DNA from: UBA3855 sp964472035
GTDB taxonomy: Bacteria; Bacillota; Clostridia; Oscillospirales; Ruminococcaceae
Reading direction: 5' to 3'
Length of the DNA stretch: 16,649 nucleotides
Assembly: GCA_964472035.1 (NCBI GenBank)
Contig: CAYYIT010000051.1
Coordinates: forward strand, 1-16,649
The notes under the pieces were generated by a model that was given only the letters and a program-made list of their open reading frames with translations, made no database searches and was not told where the DNA came from. Position numbers and translations under genes: made by a program. Within the stretch, counting starts at the first letter, position 1; each line of letters starts with the position of its first letter. This document shows positions 7,289-13,995 of this stretch, piece by piece.

Positions 7289-7307
7289 CATGCTGCGCCG
7301 CAGCATG
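7289..7307 (-). repeat. Palindromic hairpin upstream of dnaJ
   Basis: CATGCTGCG and CGCAGCATG are exact inverted repeats around a single base, giving at least a 7-bp stem with a 5-base loop. No U-tract follows on either strand. It is part of the structured dnaK-dnaJ spacer. Confidence 0.7.
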
Positions 7308-7323
7308 CCAAAAATCAGCCATG

Positions 7324-7345
7324 GGGGCAGAATAAATCCTGCCCC
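7324..7345 (-). other. Hairpin in the dnaK-dnaJ spacer
   Basis: A 7-bp GC-rich stem, GGGGCAG/CTGCCCC, with an 8-base AT loop lies about 38 bases after the dnaK stop. The five T that follow on the minus strand begin about 10 bases later, so it is at best a leaky terminator. It could lower dnaJ relative to dnaK or protect the dnaK message from 3' decay. Confidence 0.65.
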
Positions 7346-7382
7346 TGTGTCTGATTGGAATTACGTCTTATTTGCGTTGTTT

Positions 7383-9215
7383 TTACGCCTCGGTGAAATC
7401 AGCCTCGATCACATCATCGTCACCGCTGGGCTGACCGCCTGCCATGCCGCCCATTGCGCCGGGATCCATGCCCTCTGCGCCAGGCTGCTGGTAAGCCTTT
7501 GCGCTCAGCTCATAGAATGCCTGCTGGAGTGCATCCATCTTGGTCTTGATGGCATCCGCATCATCTGCGGAGATCGCAGCCTTCAGATCGTCGATCTTGG
7601 ACTGGATCGGCGCCTTGTCAGCATCGGAAACCTTATCACCGAAGTCAGCCATTGCCTTCTCGCACTGGAATACGAGGTTCTCGGCCTGGTTCTTGTTGTC
7701 CACTGCTTCGCGGCGCTTCTTGTCTTCCTCAGCGTAAGCCTCGGCCTCCTTGACAGCCTTTTCCACATCCTCCTTGGACATGTTGGTGGAAGCAGTGATG
7801 GAGATGTTCTGCTCCTTGCCGGTACCCAGATCCTTTGCGGATACATGAACGATACCGTTTCTGTCGATATCGAAGGTAACCTCAATTCTCGGAACGCCTC
7901 TCATTGCCGGAGCGATACCGTCCAGACGGAAGGTGCCCAGCTGCTTGTTATCTCTTGCGAATTCTCTCTCACCCTGCAGCACGTTGATATCAACTGCCGG
8001 CTGGTTGTCAGCATAGGTAGAGAATACCTCGGACTTCTTTGCAGGGATCGTGGTGTTTCTCGGGATCATCTTGGTGCAGACGCCGCCTGCGGTCTCGATA
8101 CCGAGGGACAGGGGTGTTACGTCGAGCAGCATCAGACCTTCCTTGACATCGCCGCCGAGCACACCGCCCTGCAGTGCAGCACCGAGTGCAACGCACTCGT
8201 CGGGGTTGATGCCCTTGAAGGGATCCTTGCCGATGAGCTTCTTGACAGCTTCCTGAACAGCCGGGATTCTGGAAGAACCGCCGACCATCAGTACCTTATC
8301 CAGCTCGGAAGCGGACAGGCCGCTGTCGGAGAGTGCCTGGCGAACCGGCTCCATGGTTGCTGCTACGAGGTCAGCAGTCAGCTCGTTGAACTTTGCCTGG
8401 GACAGGGTCAGGTTCAGGTGCTTCGGGCCGTTTGCATCCGCTGTAATGAAGGGCAGGTTAATATTGGCTGTGGGAGTGGAGGACAGCTCGATCTTTGCAG
8501 CCTCAGCAGCATCCTTCAGTCTCTGCATTACCATCTTATCTGTGGACAGATCCATGCCCTGTTCCTTCTTGAACTCTGCAACCATCCAGTCGATGATTCT
8601 CTGGTCAAAGTCATCGCCGCCGAGGTGATTGTTACCAGCGGTAGCCAGTACCTGCTGGAACGCCTCGCCCATCTCGATGATGGAAACGTCGAAGGTACCG
8701 CCGCCAAGGTCATAAACCATGACCTTCTGGTCTTCTTCCTTGTCGATACCATAGGACAGTGCCGCTGCGGTCGGCTCGTTGATGATTCTCTTCACGACCA
8801 GACCTGCGATCTGACCTGCGTCCTTGGTTGCCTGACGCTGGGAGTCAGTGAAGTACGCAGGAACAGTGATAACTGCTTCGTTCACGGTCTCACCCAGATA
8901 TGCCTCTGCATCAGCCTTGAGCTTCTGCAGGATCATAGCGGAGATCTCCTGGGGTGTGTACTTCTTGCCGTCGATGTCCACCTTATAGCTGGTACCCATG
9001 TGGCGCTTGATGGAGGCAATGGTCTTATCCGGATTGGTGATCGCCTGGTTCTTGGCAACCTTACCTACCAGACGCTCGCCGGTCTTGGAGAATGCCACAA
9101 CGGACGGAGTGGTTCTTGCGCCCTCTGCGTTCGGGATGACAACAGCGTTGCCGCCCTCCACTACTGCGACGCAGGAATTGGTTGTACCGAGGTCAATACC
9201 GATAATCTTTCCCAT
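7383..9215 (-). CDS. dnaK: Molecular chaperone DnaK (Hsp70)
   Basis: This 610-residue protein is the full Firmicutes length. It cycles between ATP and ADP states to bind and release hydrophobic peptide segments, with DnaJ and GrpE as co-chaperones. The N-terminal ATPase domain opens GKIIGIDLGTTNSC (phosphate 1 loop) and contains VYDLGGGTFDVSI (phosphate 2) and VLMVGGSSRIP (adenosine loop). The linker and beta substrate domain follow (LLLDVTPLSLGIET), then the helical lid, and the C-terminus ends DDDVIEADFTEA, resembling the usual EEVK/EVDF tail. The start at 9215 is preceded by AAGGAAGG. It lies 70 bases downstream of grpE with a small hairpin between them. The whole coding sequence shows no frameshift. 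Confidence 0.99.
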   Translation of the reverse strand: MGKIIGIDLGTTNSCVAVVEGGNAVVIPNAEGARTTPSVVAFSKTGERLVGKVAKNQAITNPDKTIASIKRHMGTSYKVDIDGKKYTPQEISAMILQKLKADAEAYLGETVNEAVITVPAYFTDSQRQATKDAGQIAGLVVKRIINEPTAAALSYGIDKEEDQKVMVYDLGGGTFDVSIIEMGEAFQQVLATAGNNHLGGDDFDQRIIDWMVAEFKKEQGMDLSTDKMVMQRLKDAAEAAKIELSSTPTANINLPFITADANGPKHLNLTLSQAKFNELTADLVAATMEPVRQALSDSGLSASELDKVLMVGGSSRIPAVQEAVKKLIGKDPFKGINPDECVALGAALQGGVLGGDVKEGLMLLDVTPLSLGIETAGGVCTKMIPRNTTIPAKKSEVFSTYADNQPAVDINVLQGEREFARDNKQLGTFRLDGIAPAMRGVPRIEVTFDIDRNGIVHVSAKDLGTGKEQNISITASTNMSKEDVEKAVKEAEAYAEEDKKRREAVDNKNQAENLVFQCEKAMADFGDKVSDADKAPIQSKIDDLKAAISADDADAIKTKMDALQQAFYELSAKAYQQPGAEGMDPGAMGGMAGGQPSGDDDVIEADFTEA

Positions 9216-9254
9216 AATAATCTTCCTTCCTTATTATCTGTTTGTTCTGTTGGC

Positions 9255-9275
9255 GGGACTCCTGTCGAGAGTCCC
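9255..9275 (-). other. Hairpin in the grpE-dnaK spacer
   Basis: A perfect 7-bp stem GGGACTC/GAGTCCC with a 7-base loop is followed by GCCAACAG on the minus strand. It has no U-tract, so it is not a terminator. An mRNA processing or stability role is the most likely reading, since dnaK is usually the most abundant product of this operon. Confidence 0.65.
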
Positions 9276-9285
9276 TTGTATATGG

Positions 9286-9816
9286 TCAGTTCGCAACTGC
9301 GACCATCGCAGGGCGAATCAGACGGTCTTTGAGCTGGTATCCCTTCTGGAATACCTCACAGACGGTGTTCTCCGGATACTCCTCCGTAGCCTCCGACTGC
9401 TTGATTGCCTGGTGGATGTTCGGATCGAACTCCGCGCCAAGCGCCTCGATCTCGGTCACGCCGAGCTTGTCGAGAAATGCCTTGAGCTGTGTGAAGATCA
9501 TCTCCATACCGCTCTTATACTGTGCATCGGACGACGGTGCATCCAGCGCACGCTCGAAATTATCCACAACGGGGAGCAGCTGCTCCACGCACTTGGCAGT
9601 GGCATCGCCGTAGGTCTCCATCTTCTCCTTGGCAGTACGCTTGCGGAAGTTATCAAACTCCGCATACAGCCGCAGGTACTGATCCTGAAGCTCGTCGATC
9701 TTCTCATTCAGATCCTCATCTTCCTGTGCAGCCTCTTCGGTGTCCATTTCATCGGCCGCATCGGTCAGTTCTTCTTCTGTTGCTTCCTGCTCGCGGATCT
9801 CTTCAGCTTCGTTCAT
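9286..9816 (-). CDS. grpE: Nucleotide exchange factor GrpE
   Basis: This 176-residue protein releases ADP from DnaK. An acidic N-terminus rich in Glu (about residues 1-45) leads into the long dimerising helix (DLNEKIDELQDQYLRLYAEFDNF...), with the family signature RLYAEFDNFRKRT near its end. The C-terminal beta domain contains LGVTEIEALGAEFDPNIHQAI and the closing LKDRLIRPAMVAV. The start at 9816 follows AAAGGGTG about 8 bases upstream. It lies 19 bases downstream of hrcA and is co-transcribed with it. Confidence 0.98.
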   Translation of the reverse strand: MNEAEEIREQEATEEELTDAADEMDTEEAAQEDEDLNEKIDELQDQYLRLYAEFDNFRKRTAKEKMETYGDATAKCVEQLLPVVDNFERALDAPSSDAQYKSGMEMIFTQLKAFLDKLGVTEIEALGAEFDPNIHQAIKQSEATEEYPENTVCEVFQKGYQLKDRLIRPAMVAVAN

Positions 9817-9835
9817 GGGAATTCACCCTTTCTTG

Positions 9836-10861
9836 TTATTTGTCTTCCTCCTCATGCTCTTCGGTCATGAGATGGGATATTTTTTCAGAGAAATATTCAA
9901 TGTACGGGATCACCTTTGCATAATCCAGACGCATGGGTCCGATCACGCCGAGGGAACCGACATTCTGCCCGCCCTTGCGGTACTTGGAAACGATCATGCT
10001 GGAGTTGCCGATGACAAAATTATCATCGCTCTCACCGAACACCACGCGGATGCCGCTGAAGGAATCATCCAGCAATTTTGTCAGCTCGTCCTTATGCTCA
10101 ATGAAGCGGACAACCTCCATCTTATCCAGATCCTCATAGGAGAACAGGTTCTTCTCCCCCTTGAACAGCAGTGCATGCTGCCGGAGATCTCTGGAGATCT
10201 CGCAGATACCGTGTACCAGCGGCGCCATACTCATCATGTAGGCGCCCATCGCAGCTGTCAGATTCTCCATCCGCTCCTCGGAAAGCTCCGAGACGGACAC
10301 ACCCTCCAGATGCTCCGCAAGGAACTGGGAGAACAGCGCGAGCTGCTCATTGGAGAGGTCGAACTCCAGCCGGCAGGCCTTGTTCTTGATGCTGCCGCCG
10401 GATGTGATCAGCAGGATCACATAGACTCTCTTTCCGGTGGGGATGACCTCCACCTTGGAGATCACGGAGAACTGCGGAGACAGATCGGATACGACCGCTG
10501 CGCACTGTGTCAGCTCGGCAAGCGCCGTGGTGGCATTCTGGATCAGGAGTTCCTCCGTCAGGGGACCCTGCTCTGCAAGCATGCTGTCAAGGCGTTCGCG
10601 TTCCTCGCCCGGAAGGCTCGGCACCGTCATCAGCTCATCGATATACAGGCGATAGCCGTTGATTGTAGGAATTCTGCCGGCGGAGGTATGGGGCTGTTCC
10701 AGATAACCCAGCTGCTCCAGCATTGCCATATCATTGCGGACGGTCGCGGCAGATACGCCGATGTCCGGCATCGAGGCAATGGCCTTTGAACCAACAGGTT
10801 CTCCGGTTCTCACATACTCCTCCACTACGGCTGCCAAAATTTTCAGCTTCCGTTCATTCAA
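9836..10861 (-). CDS. hrcA: Heat-inducible transcription repressor HrcA
   Basis: This 341-residue protein is the usual length for HrcA. It represses class I heat-shock genes by binding the CIRCE inverted repeat, and depends on GroEL for its active fold. The N-terminal winged helix (about 1-70) begins MNERKLKILAAVVEEYVRTGEPVGSK and includes the recognition region SAATVRNDMAMLEQLGYLEQPHTSAGRIP. A GAF-like dimerisation domain follows, ending near the family motif GVIGPMRLDYAKVIPYIEYFSEKI. The start at 10861 has AAAGGAG 12 bases upstream, slightly long. It is the first gene of the operon, directly under a CIRCE element, so it is autoregulated. Confidence 0.98.
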   Translation of the reverse strand: MNERKLKILAAVVEEYVRTGEPVGSKAIASMPDIGVSAATVRNDMAMLEQLGYLEQPHTSAGRIPTINGYRLYIDELMTVPSLPGEERERLDSMLAEQGPLTEELLIQNATTALAELTQCAAVVSDLSPQFSVISKVEVIPTGKRVYVILLITSGGSIKNKACRLEFDLSNEQLALFSQFLAEHLEGVSVSELSEERMENLTAAMGAYMMSMAPLVHGICEISRDLRQHALLFKGEKNLFSYEDLDKMEVVRFIEHKDELTKLLDDSFSGIRVVFGESDDNFVIGNSSMIVSKYRKGGQNVGSLGVIGPMRLDYAKVIPYIEYFSEKISHLMTEEHEEEDK

Positions 10862-10900
10862 AGGAATACGCTCCTTTCTGGCAGTTTGTTGTTTTGAGTG

Positions 10901-10927
10901 TTAGCACTCTTCATCCCCGAGTGCTAA
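10901..10927 (-). promoter_or_regulatory. CIRCE operator (HrcA binding site)
   Basis: TTAGCACTC (10901-10909), nine bases, then GAGTGCTAA (10919-10927) is an exact match to the CIRCE consensus inverted repeat. It overlaps the predicted transcription start, 5 bases downstream of the -10 box, where HrcA would block initiation. It would also form a stem at the 5' end of the mRNA. Confidence 0.99.
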
Positions 10928-10931
10928 GTTT

Positions 10932-10960
10932 AGTGTACCACGGATTTCCCAAAAAGTCAA
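10932..10960 (-). promoter_or_regulatory. Heat-shock operon promoter
   Basis: On the minus strand -35 TTGACT (10955-10960) and -10 TACACT (10932-10937) are 17 bases apart, immediately upstream of CIRCE. It is a vegetative sigma-A type promoter, as expected for class I heat-shock control. Confidence 0.92.
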
Positions 10961-11022
10961 GGGGCTTGCAGAAATTTAGCATAACCGCCAAATCGGAGCA
11001 CAGCGATTCGAGCGTTTTGTAC

Positions 11023-11065
11023 AAAAACATGGATTCTTCAGGCACAGCGCCCAAAGAATCCTGTT
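11023..11065 (-). terminator. Terminator of the XRE regulator gene
   Basis: On the minus strand AACAGGATTCTT pairs with AAGAATCCATGTT (12 bp with one bulged A), with a GC-containing loop that can pair further (GGGC/GTGCC), followed by TTTTTG. It lies 18 bases after the stop of the XRE gene and separates it from the heat-shock promoter. Confidence 0.88.
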
Positions 11066-11082
11066 TAGAAATATCAATAATC

Positions 11083-11376
11083 TCACTCTCCCGATTGATT
11101 GGCCCTTCTCAGATCATCAATAATCACCTGAATATGTGTAATCTGCTCATTTGTCAGACCCTCCACATTCACTGAACGTTTATCACTGAGTTCAAGAAGA
11201 TAATCTGCACTAATCGAGTAAGTCCTTGCGATATTCAGCAGCATATCAATCGACGGCTGAATATTGCCATTTTCCCAATTGCTCACGCTCTGTTTTGTAA
11301 CATTCAGACGTCTTCCGAATTCAACCTGATTGATTCCAAGCGATATGCGTAATTCCTTAATCCGTTCTCCGAACAT
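11083..11376 (-). CDS. XRE-family helix-turn-helix transcriptional regulator
   Basis: The product is a 97-residue Cro/CI-type DNA-binding protein. The HTH_3 domain spans about residues 1-60: FGERIKELRISLGINQVEFG, then the recognition helix region VTKQSVSNWENGNIQPSIDM, then LLNIARTYSISADYLLEL. The C-terminal 35 residues (GLTNEQITHIQVIIDDLR) form an amphipathic helix likely to dimerise. The start is the ATG at 11376, five bases after GGAGGTG; the frame extends six codons further with no better site. It is transcribed divergently from a strong plus-strand promoter that drives a 20-codon microORF, so the obvious regulatory target is that promoter and its own. No metabolite-binding or protease domain is present. 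Confidence 0.92.
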   Translation of the reverse strand: MFGERIKELRISLGINQVEFGRRLNVTKQSVSNWENGNIQPSIDMLLNIARTYSISADYLLELSDKRSVNVEGLTNEQITHIQVIIDDLRRANQSGE

Positions 11377-11404
11377 AAAGCACCTCCAAGGCAATTATTC
11401 CAAT

Positions 11405-11433
11405 ACTATTATAAAAATATCGCTTGACAAATT
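11405..11433 (-). promoter_or_regulatory. Promoter of the XRE regulator gene
   Basis: On the minus strand a perfect -10 TATAAT and a weaker -35 TTGAAT are 17 bases apart, overlapping the -35 of the divergent plus-strand promoter. Binding of polymerase or repressor at one would therefore affect the other. The positions are approximate to a base or two. Confidence 0.65.
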
Positions 11434-11452
11434 CAAAATACTATGGTATACT
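11424..11452 (+). promoter_or_regulatory. Strong divergent promoter for the microORF
   Basis: A perfect -35 TTGACA (11424-11429), a 17-base spacer and -10 TATACT (11447-11452) lie on the plus strand. A direct repeat AATACTAT (11402-11409 and 11437-11444) flanks and overlaps the promoter and is a candidate operator for the XRE regulator. The leader to the microORF is about 85 nt. Confidence 0.9.
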
Positions 11453-11457
11453 GATCT

Positions 11458-11530
11458 TGGACGCAAACAGAATTCTTCTGCTTGTTTCCAATCCGTGCTG
11501 TGTAACTATACTGCACACACAATGGTATAG
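11458..11530 (+). other. Structured leader of the microORF
   Basis: Two foldable elements occupy the leader. The first pairs TTGGA and CAAACAGAA with TTCTGCTTG and TCCAA (about 11458-11492) around a TTC loop, with a 2x2 interior loop and one A-C mismatch. The second pairs CTATAC (11506-11511) with GTATAG (11525-11530), ending directly at the ribosome binding site. They could tune translation or stability. No known riboswitch class is recognised. Confidence 0.5.
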
Positions 11531-11544
11531 GGAGGTGACAATTT

Positions 11545-11607
11545 ATGTGGTTTATCGGCGGCGCACTTCTGGGCGAGGCTCTCGCATACTTCATGTTCTG
11601 GAGATAA
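11545..11607 (+). CDS. 20-residue hydrophobic microprotein next to the XRE regulator
   Basis: The ORF encodes MWFIGGALLGEALAYFMFWR, a complete small membrane-span-like peptide with one acidic residue (Glu11) in the hydrophobic core and a single Arg at the end. Support is contextual: a consensus promoter, a textbook ribosome binding site (GGGAGGTGA, five to six bases before the ATG), and a dedicated strong terminator about 55 bases downstream. The GGALLG stretch recalls the very short single-span DUF3789-like proteins of Clostridia, but this is a resemblance by eye only. It could be a membrane-active toxin, a regulator of a membrane complex, or a signalling peptide. Function is unknown. Confidence 0.7.
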   Translation: MWFIGGALLGEALAYFMFWR

Positions 11608-11658
11608 CTAATTAAATTATACCGGCTTGTTTTCGAGTATAGTTCGATGAACAAGTCA

Positions 11659-11695
11659 AAACAATAAAGGACGGCAATGCCGTCCTTTATTGTTT
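11659..11695. terminator. Long perfect-hairpin terminator after the microORF
   Basis: AAACAATAAAGGACGGC and GCCGTCCTTTATTGTTT form a 17-bp perfect stem around the triloop AAT. The distal AT part supplies a U-rich 3' side in both directions, so it can terminate the plus-strand microORF transcript and minus-strand readthrough from the sugar ATPase gene. Confidence 0.9.
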
Positions 11696-11712
11696 ATGCA
11701 TATCTACCACAC

Positions 11713-11743
11713 AAAAAGTCCGCCTCCATAAAGGAGACGGACT
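11713..11743 (-). terminator. Terminator of the sugar importer ATPase gene
   Basis: On the minus strand an 11-bp stem AGTCCGTCTCC/GGAGGCGGACT (one G-U) with loop TTTAT is followed by TTTTTG. It lies about 130 bases after the stop codon. Confidence 0.93.
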
Positions 11744-11875
11744 CTTCAATTTCTTTCAACAGCGATTTGCCGCTCGCTCTGCGAAGGCAAATGCGATCAC
11801 GCGACCATTCCGCAAAATTTCGACTTCCGATTTCGGAAAGTTTCCGTAATGCGTCTGCCGGCGTGGGCTCCACGC
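11744..11875 (-). other. 130-base 3' untranslated stretch with an open, protein-like frame
   Basis: Between the ATPase stop and its terminator one minus-strand frame stays open and reads like protein (for example ADALRKLSEIGSRNFAEWSR and GKSLLKEIEESVSFMEADF). It has no ribosome binding site or start of its own and runs through the terminator. It looks like a fragment of a gene or of a dispersed repeat captured in the 3' UTR. A short hairpin GCGTGG/CCACGC lies directly after the ATPase stop. Confidence 0.4.
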
Positions 11876-13018
11876 TTAGTTGATGATGGTACGCTCGGTT
11901 TCCTTGTCGAACAGGTGGATCTTGTTGGGATCCAGAGCAACCTTGATCTCGTCCTGCGGTCTTGCAGTGGAACGAGGAGAAACTCTTGCAGTGATCGGAA
12001 TACCCTGGCACTCCAGATACAGGAATGTCTCAGCACCCATCATTTCGGTGATTTCTACGTTACAATCGATCAGGCCGGTTGTAGCGTTGGAAATATACAT
12101 TTCCTCATCGTGTACGCTCTCCGGACGGATACCCAGGGTAACCTCACGGTCAACATACTTCTCGAGCTCCGGAACGACCTTAGCCTCGGGAACGATGATC
12201 TGATACTTCTGACCTCTCTGGGTCTTGGAGTCCTCAGAACCGAACTCAACATAGTACTGCTGATTCTCGTTCTTCTTCAGAACAGCGTCGATGAAGTTCA
12301 TCTGCGGAGAACCAAGGAAGCCTGCAACGAACTTGTTTACAGGATTCTCATACAGTGCCTGAGGAGTATCGATCTGCTGTACAAAACCGTCCTTCATAAC
12401 TACGATACGGTCACCCATTGTCATAGCCTCGGTCTGGTCATGTGTTACATAGATGAATGTAGTACCCAGCTTCTTGTGGAGCTTGGAGATCTCAGTTCTC
12501 ATCTGCGCACGGAGCTTAGCGTCCAGGTTGGACAGCGGCTCGTCGAGCAGGAATACCTTAGGAGAACGAACGATTGCACGGCCGAGCGCTACACGCTGAC
12601 GCTGACCACCGGACATTGCCTTCGGCTTTCTGTCGAGCAGGTGGGACAGGTCGAGGATTCTTGCAGCCTCTTCTACCTTACGAGCAATCTCATCCTTCGG
12701 AACCTTGCGGAGCTTCAGGCCGAACGCCATGTTCTCAAATACAGTCATATGAGGATACAGAGCATAGTTCTGGAATACCATTGCGATGTCTCTGTCCTTA
12801 GGAGCAATATCGTTAACCAGACGGTCGCCGATGTACAGCTCACCTTCAGAAATTTCTTCCAGACCTGCGATCATACGCAGTGTGGTGGACTTACCACAAC
12901 CGGAAGGACCTACCAGGATGATGAACTCCTTGTCTCTGATCTCCAGGTTAACATCGGAAACAGCTACTACACCGCCCGGATACTTCTTGTAAATTCCTCT
13001 GAGTGATAAACTTGCCAT
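11876..13018 (-). CDS. ugpC: ABC transporter ATP-binding protein, MsmX/UgpC (CUT1 sugar importer) family
   Basis: This 380-residue ATPase energises carbohydrate uptake. Walker A GPSGCGKST is at 37-45, the Q-loop in MVFQNYALYP near 80-89, the ABC signature MSGGQRQRVALGRA at 135-148, Walker B VFLLDEP at 155-161, and the H-loop YVTHDQTEAM near 190-199. The C-terminal third is the MOI/OB regulatory domain typical of MsmX, MalK and UgpC. The start at 13018 has GGAGGATT about 8 bases upstream. No permease or binding protein is adjacent, and the gene has its own promoter and terminator. This is the arrangement of the shared MsmX-type ATPase that serves several sugar importers. The ugpC symbol follows common annotation; msmX may describe the role better. 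Confidence 0.93.
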   Translation of the reverse strand: MASLSLRGIYKKYPGGVVAVSDVNLEIRDKEFIILVGPSGCGKSTTLRMIAGLEEISEGELYIGDRLVNDIAPKDRDIAMVFQNYALYPHMTVFENMAFGLKLRKVPKDEIARKVEEAARILDLSHLLDRKPKAMSGGQRQRVALGRAIVRSPKVFLLDEPLSNLDAKLRAQMRTEISKLHKKLGTTFIYVTHDQTEAMTMGDRIVVMKDGFVQQIDTPQALYENPVNKFVAGFLGSPQMNFIDAVLKKNENQQYYVEFGSEDSKTQRGQKYQIIVPEAKVVPELEKYVDREVTLGIRPESVHDEEMYISNATTGLIDCNVEITEMMGAETFLYLECQGIPITARVSPRSTARPQDEIKVALDPNKIHLFDKETERTIIN

Positions 13019-13096
13019 TTATTCCAATCCTCCGTTTACAAAAATTTTTTAAGACACCAACCGTACTTTTCAGCCGGCAGCATTTTGTCTATTACT

Positions 13097-13125
13097 ATCA
13101 TACCAAATTCTGAAGCTTTTTTCAA
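13097..13125 (-). promoter_or_regulatory. Promoter of the sugar importer ATPase gene
   Basis: On the minus strand -35 TTGAAA (13120-13125) and -10 TATGAT (13097-13102) are 17 bases apart, giving a leader of about 72 nt. It lies 19 bases after the rsuA stop. I see no terminator between, so some readthrough from rsuA is likely. Confidence 0.82.
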
Positions 13126-13143
13126 GTCGCTATTTACCTAAAG

Positions 13144-13929
13144 TTATTGCCCTTCATTTATCCAATATGACGAAAAGTTCTTCATAATTTGTTCATACAC
13201 CCCTTCGATATCCCCCTCTTTCAACAGACTTTCAACATCTTTATGCACAATTTCCATATAGCTGCCGAGGGGCAGATCGGGGGGCAGGAGCATGCCTCCG
13301 ATGGCCGCGCGATGGAGGTGCAGCACATGATTTCCGAGGGCAGCGAACATGCGCTTGACCTGATGGTACTTGCCCTCATGAAGGCAGACCAGAACGAAAT
13401 TACCCTTCACATCGAGCACTTTCATCTCCGCCGGCATGCATTCCGTACCGTCTCCGAGCGTCAGGCCCTCTGTAAGGCGTGCGGCATAGCCCGGCTCCGG
13501 ACGGCGTGCAAGCTGCACGAGGTAGTACTTCGGCACATGGCTTTTCGGGGCAAGCATCCGGTGCGCGAGGTCACCGTCATCGGTGAGCAGGACAAGTCCG
13601 GTGCTGTCGGCATCGAGCCTTCCGGCAGGGAACAAACCCTTCACGCGAAGGGATTTCGGCAGCAGCTCCAGCACGGTTTTGTGCGTCCTGTCCTCTGTTG
13701 CGCAGATATAGCCCTCGGGCTTATTGACGAGGAAGAAGGTATGCGCACCGCCCGGCAGCGGCTTGCCTGCGCAGGTAATGGTCTGCGCATCGGGGTCCAC
13801 CTTGCGGCTGCCGTCGCATTCGGTCACGCCGTCGATCTGGACAGCCCCCTTTTTCAGGAGATTCTTCACATCGCTGCGTGAATGCTGCGTGCGGTTGGAA
13901 AGCAGCTTATCGAGTCTGATCTGTGCCAT
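13144..13929 (-). CDS. rsuA: 16S rRNA pseudouridine synthase, RsuA family
   Basis: This 261-residue enzyme isomerises a uridine in 16S rRNA to pseudouridine; the family type RsuA acts at position 516. An S4 RNA-binding domain comes first (about 1-48: RLDKLLSNRTQHSRSDVKNL). The catalytic domain starts near FFLVNKPEGYICA and carries the active-site motif FPAGRLDADSTGLVLLT with catalytic Asp106. It continues with the family motif EGKYHQVKRMFAALGNHVLHLHR. The start at 13929 has CGGAGG four bases before the ATG; an in-frame extension of 47 codons upstream lacks a ribosome binding site. It is divergent from the DUF4830-like gene, with 66 bases between the starts. The exact target site within rRNA is inferred from the family. 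Confidence 0.92.
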   Translation of the reverse strand: MAQIRLDKLLSNRTQHSRSDVKNLLKKGAVQIDGVTECDGSRKVDPDAQTITCAGKPLPGGAHTFFLVNKPEGYICATEDRTHKTVLELLPKSLRVKGLFPAGRLDADSTGLVLLTDDGDLAHRMLAPKSHVPKYYLVQLARRPEPGYAARLTEGLTLGDGTECMPAEMKVLDVKGNFVLVCLHEGKYHQVKRMFAALGNHVLHLHRAAIGGMLLPPDLPLGSYMEIVHKDVESLLKEGDIEGVYEQIMKNFSSYWINEGQ

Positions 13930-13995
13930 AATGCCTCCGTTCTTTTCCGGTTTCCGGATGCATAGGAATGTACAAAAACCATGCAGGAGGGAACC

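Noticed and set aside
7284..9332. 682-codon plus-strand ORF across dnaK
   Set aside because: DnaK on the minus strand is certain. Long antisense frames over dnaK are a known artefact of its codon use.
11849..13006. 385-codon plus-strand ORF across the sugar ATPase
   Set aside because: It is an antisense shadow of a complete ABC ATPase, with no start signals or recognisable motifs.
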